DNA of 5,888 bases from JAGOSA01 sp039795715 (GTDB taxonomy: Bacteria > Patescibacteriota > Minisyncoccia > Phycocordibacterales > UBA9973), in assembly GCA_039795715.1 (NCBI GenBank), contig JBDKLD010000039.1, positions 1 through 5,888 of the forward strand, in the 5' to 3' direction. Position numbers and translations under genes: made by a program. This document shows positions 5,088-5,888 of the stretch, one piece after another (within the stretch, counting starts at the first letter, position 1; the number at the start of each line of letters is the position of its first letter). The notes under the pieces are model-generated. The model saw only the letters and a list, made by a program, of their open reading frames with translations, ran no database searches and was not told where the DNA came from.

Positions 5088-5441
5088 ATCAAAATCCGCC
5101 CTGTCGAGTTCACCATTTTTACTAGAAAGCCGCCTAAAATCTAACAGGCGCAATTGGGAAATATTGGCAGTAACATTTTGGTCTCTATGGGTAATTGATA
5201 CGTACCAAGTACCATCTCTTGTCTTAGTTGATAGGGGAATACCTATAAATACATAGTGAGAAAGTTTCTTTAGAATAATCACAGGCCTGGAGAATAACTT
5301 ACTCTTCCCATTTACCTCATATCCCACATTCTCACCTAAACTGCACCACCAGACTTCGGCTTCCTTAAAATATGGGGGCGTTTGTGCTTTTTCATGAAGT
5401 TTTTGCTTAAGAGAAACCCATTCAAAAAATCTTTTTATCAT
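5049..5441 (-). CDS. Type II toxin, PemK/MazF family (endoribonuclease-type)
   Basis: A 130-aa protein. The core matches the MazF/PemK barrel: EVWWCSLGENVGYE as the first strands, FSRPVIILKKL with the family's RPVII motif, IGIPLSTKT for the PLT(S)-type loop, and ISQLRLLDFRRLSSKNGEL before the final helix (FDKIKKRLKAL). The N-terminal ~25 residues (FFEWVSLKQKLHEK...PPYFKEA) are an extension typical of a standalone subgroup. Family members cut mRNA at short sites; activity here is inferred. The ATG at 5441 is preferred over an in-frame TTG at 5447; neither has a Shine-Dalgarno sequence, and no convincing promoter was found. No antitoxin gene is adjacent: the nearest minus-strand gene downstream is the unrelated-looking 84-aa protein ~370 bp away, and the upstream gene is divergent. 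A structured RNA candidate overlaps its 3' end on the other strand. Confidence 0.85.
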   Translation of the reverse strand: MIKRFFEWVSLKQKLHEKAQTPPYFKEAEVWWCSLGENVGYEVNGKSKLFSRPVIILKKLSHYVFIGIPLSTKTRDGTWYVSITHRDQNVTANISQLRLLDFRRLSSKNGELDRADFDKIKKRLKALLNL

Positions 5442-5507
5442 TGCCAAAGCGTACTAAACTGAGATGAAATAATTATTAGTTTTCTAGCAACCAAACCACC
5501 CATATTG

Positions 5508-5513
5508 TATATT
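5508..5513 (+). promoter_or_regulatory. Probable -10 box of the surface-protein gene, leaderless geometry
   Basis: TATATT (five of six matches) ends six bases before the ATG at 5520, the same spacing as at the TrmB-like gene. No good -35 is visible at 16-18 bp. With no Shine-Dalgarno sequence, a leaderless transcript is the simplest reading. Confidence 0.45.
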
Positions 5514-5519
5514 TAGCCT

Positions 5520-5888
5520 ATGTATAAAAAAGTGGTTATATTCACTTGTCTAGTAATTGTTGTTGCGACACTTGGATATATTACATTCTTTCAATCTGAG
5601 CCCTCCACCCAATTACCAACCCAAAACACAGAGGCTGTCGCTCCAGTAGCACAAGAAGTGAGCAATGTCCTGACAACAAGCCCAGTTGGTCCAACAACCG
5701 AAGGGGGATTCACGATAATATTACCAACACCACCGAAGACCAAAGCAATAAACAAACCTGCTACCGTCACTACTAGTAGTAATAATTCTGCAAGTAACTC
5801 TACTCAGCCTTCAAGCAACACGACACAACAAACAAACACTCCAACACTACCAGCAGAGCAGAGTAATGCCCAGACGGGGACTGATCCC
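5520..5888 (+). CDS. Membrane-anchored Thr/Ser/Asn/Pro-rich surface protein, 3'-truncated by the window edge
   Basis: The frame is open from the ATG at 5520 to the last base (123 codons). The N-terminus is MYKKVVIFTCLVIVVATLGY, a short basic start followed by one hydrophobic segment (about residues 5-24) that acts as a signal anchor or uncleaved signal peptide. The Cys at residue 10 is not in a lipobox. The rest, from about residue 25, is low-complexity and disordered: SEPSTQLPTQNTE, then TTSPVGPTTEGG, a short hydrophobic patch (FTIILPTPP), and Thr/Ser/Asn/Gln-rich repeats. This is typical of an extracytoplasmic linker that precedes a folded domain, which lies beyond the window. The function of that domain cannot be told. 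It is divergent from the toxin gene, with 78 bp between the two start codons. Confidence 0.75.
   Translation, partial: MYKKVVIFTCLVIVVATLGYITFFQSEPSTQLPTQNTEAVAPVAQEVSNVLTTSPVGPTTEGGFTIILPTPPKTKAINKPATVTTSSNNSASNSTQPSSNTTQQTNTPTLPAEQSNAQTGTDP

Noticed and set aside
5442..5447. TTG at 5447 as start of the toxin gene
   Set aside because: An ATG two codons later is the more usual start and neither has a Shine-Dalgarno sequence to favour the longer form.
5006..5447. Type III toxin-RNA antitoxin system (ToxIN-like)
   Set aside because: ToxN is related in fold to MazF, but type III systems have tandem RNA repeats upstream on the same strand; here the RNA candidate is on the opposite strand, at the toxin's 3' end, and shows no tandem repeats.

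Overview
The window looks like part of a small-genome, AT-leaning bacterium, plausibly of the Patescibacteria/CPR (Parcubacteria-like) type. This is an inference from four things: the style of the PNPase, a standalone PemK/MazF-type toxin with the N-terminal extension common in that group, the near absence of Shine-Dalgarno sequences, and promoters that fit leaderless transcripts. No rRNA or other phylogenetic marker is present to prove it.

Layout. Positions 2-2104 (+) hold the 3' ~97% of pnp, a conserved housekeeping gene, ending at a strong bidirectional terminator (2123-2149). The rest is an accessory region of short, mostly minus-strand genes separated by structured intergenic DNA: an unrecognised 113-aa protein (2153-2494, -); a class I SAM-dependent methyltransferase (2592-3461, -); a TrmB-family regulator transcribed divergently from it (3664-4410, +); an unrecognised 84-aa protein (4429-4683, -) converging on the regulator and sharing its terminator; a PemK/MazF-family toxin (5049-5441, -); and the N-terminal part of a membrane-anchored, Thr/Ser/Asn/Pro-rich surface protein (5520-5888, +, running off the window).

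The methyltransferase and regulator share a ~200-bp divergent intergenic region with two good TTGACA promoters. Each -35 box lies in an imperfect inverted repeat, so local control by the regulator is a reasonable hypothesis. The promoters of the regulator and of the surface protein place the expected transcription start on the A of the ATG.

The most interesting signal is noncoding. A ~63-bp element occurs twice in the same orientation (2515-2577 and 4870-4933), about 79% identical. Both copies fold, as minus-strand sequence, into the same 17-bp hairpin with one bulged base at the same place. The differences between copies largely preserve pairing, with one full G-C to A-U replacement. Each copy lies 3' of a minus-strand gene and to the right of a related terminator-like hairpin (2114-2150 and 4735-4771), so an H...E arrangement is repeated. 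A second noncoding candidate is a short plus-strand RNA at about 5006-5087, with a TATAAT promoter, three stem-loops and a terminator-like end that overlaps the 3' end of the toxin gene.
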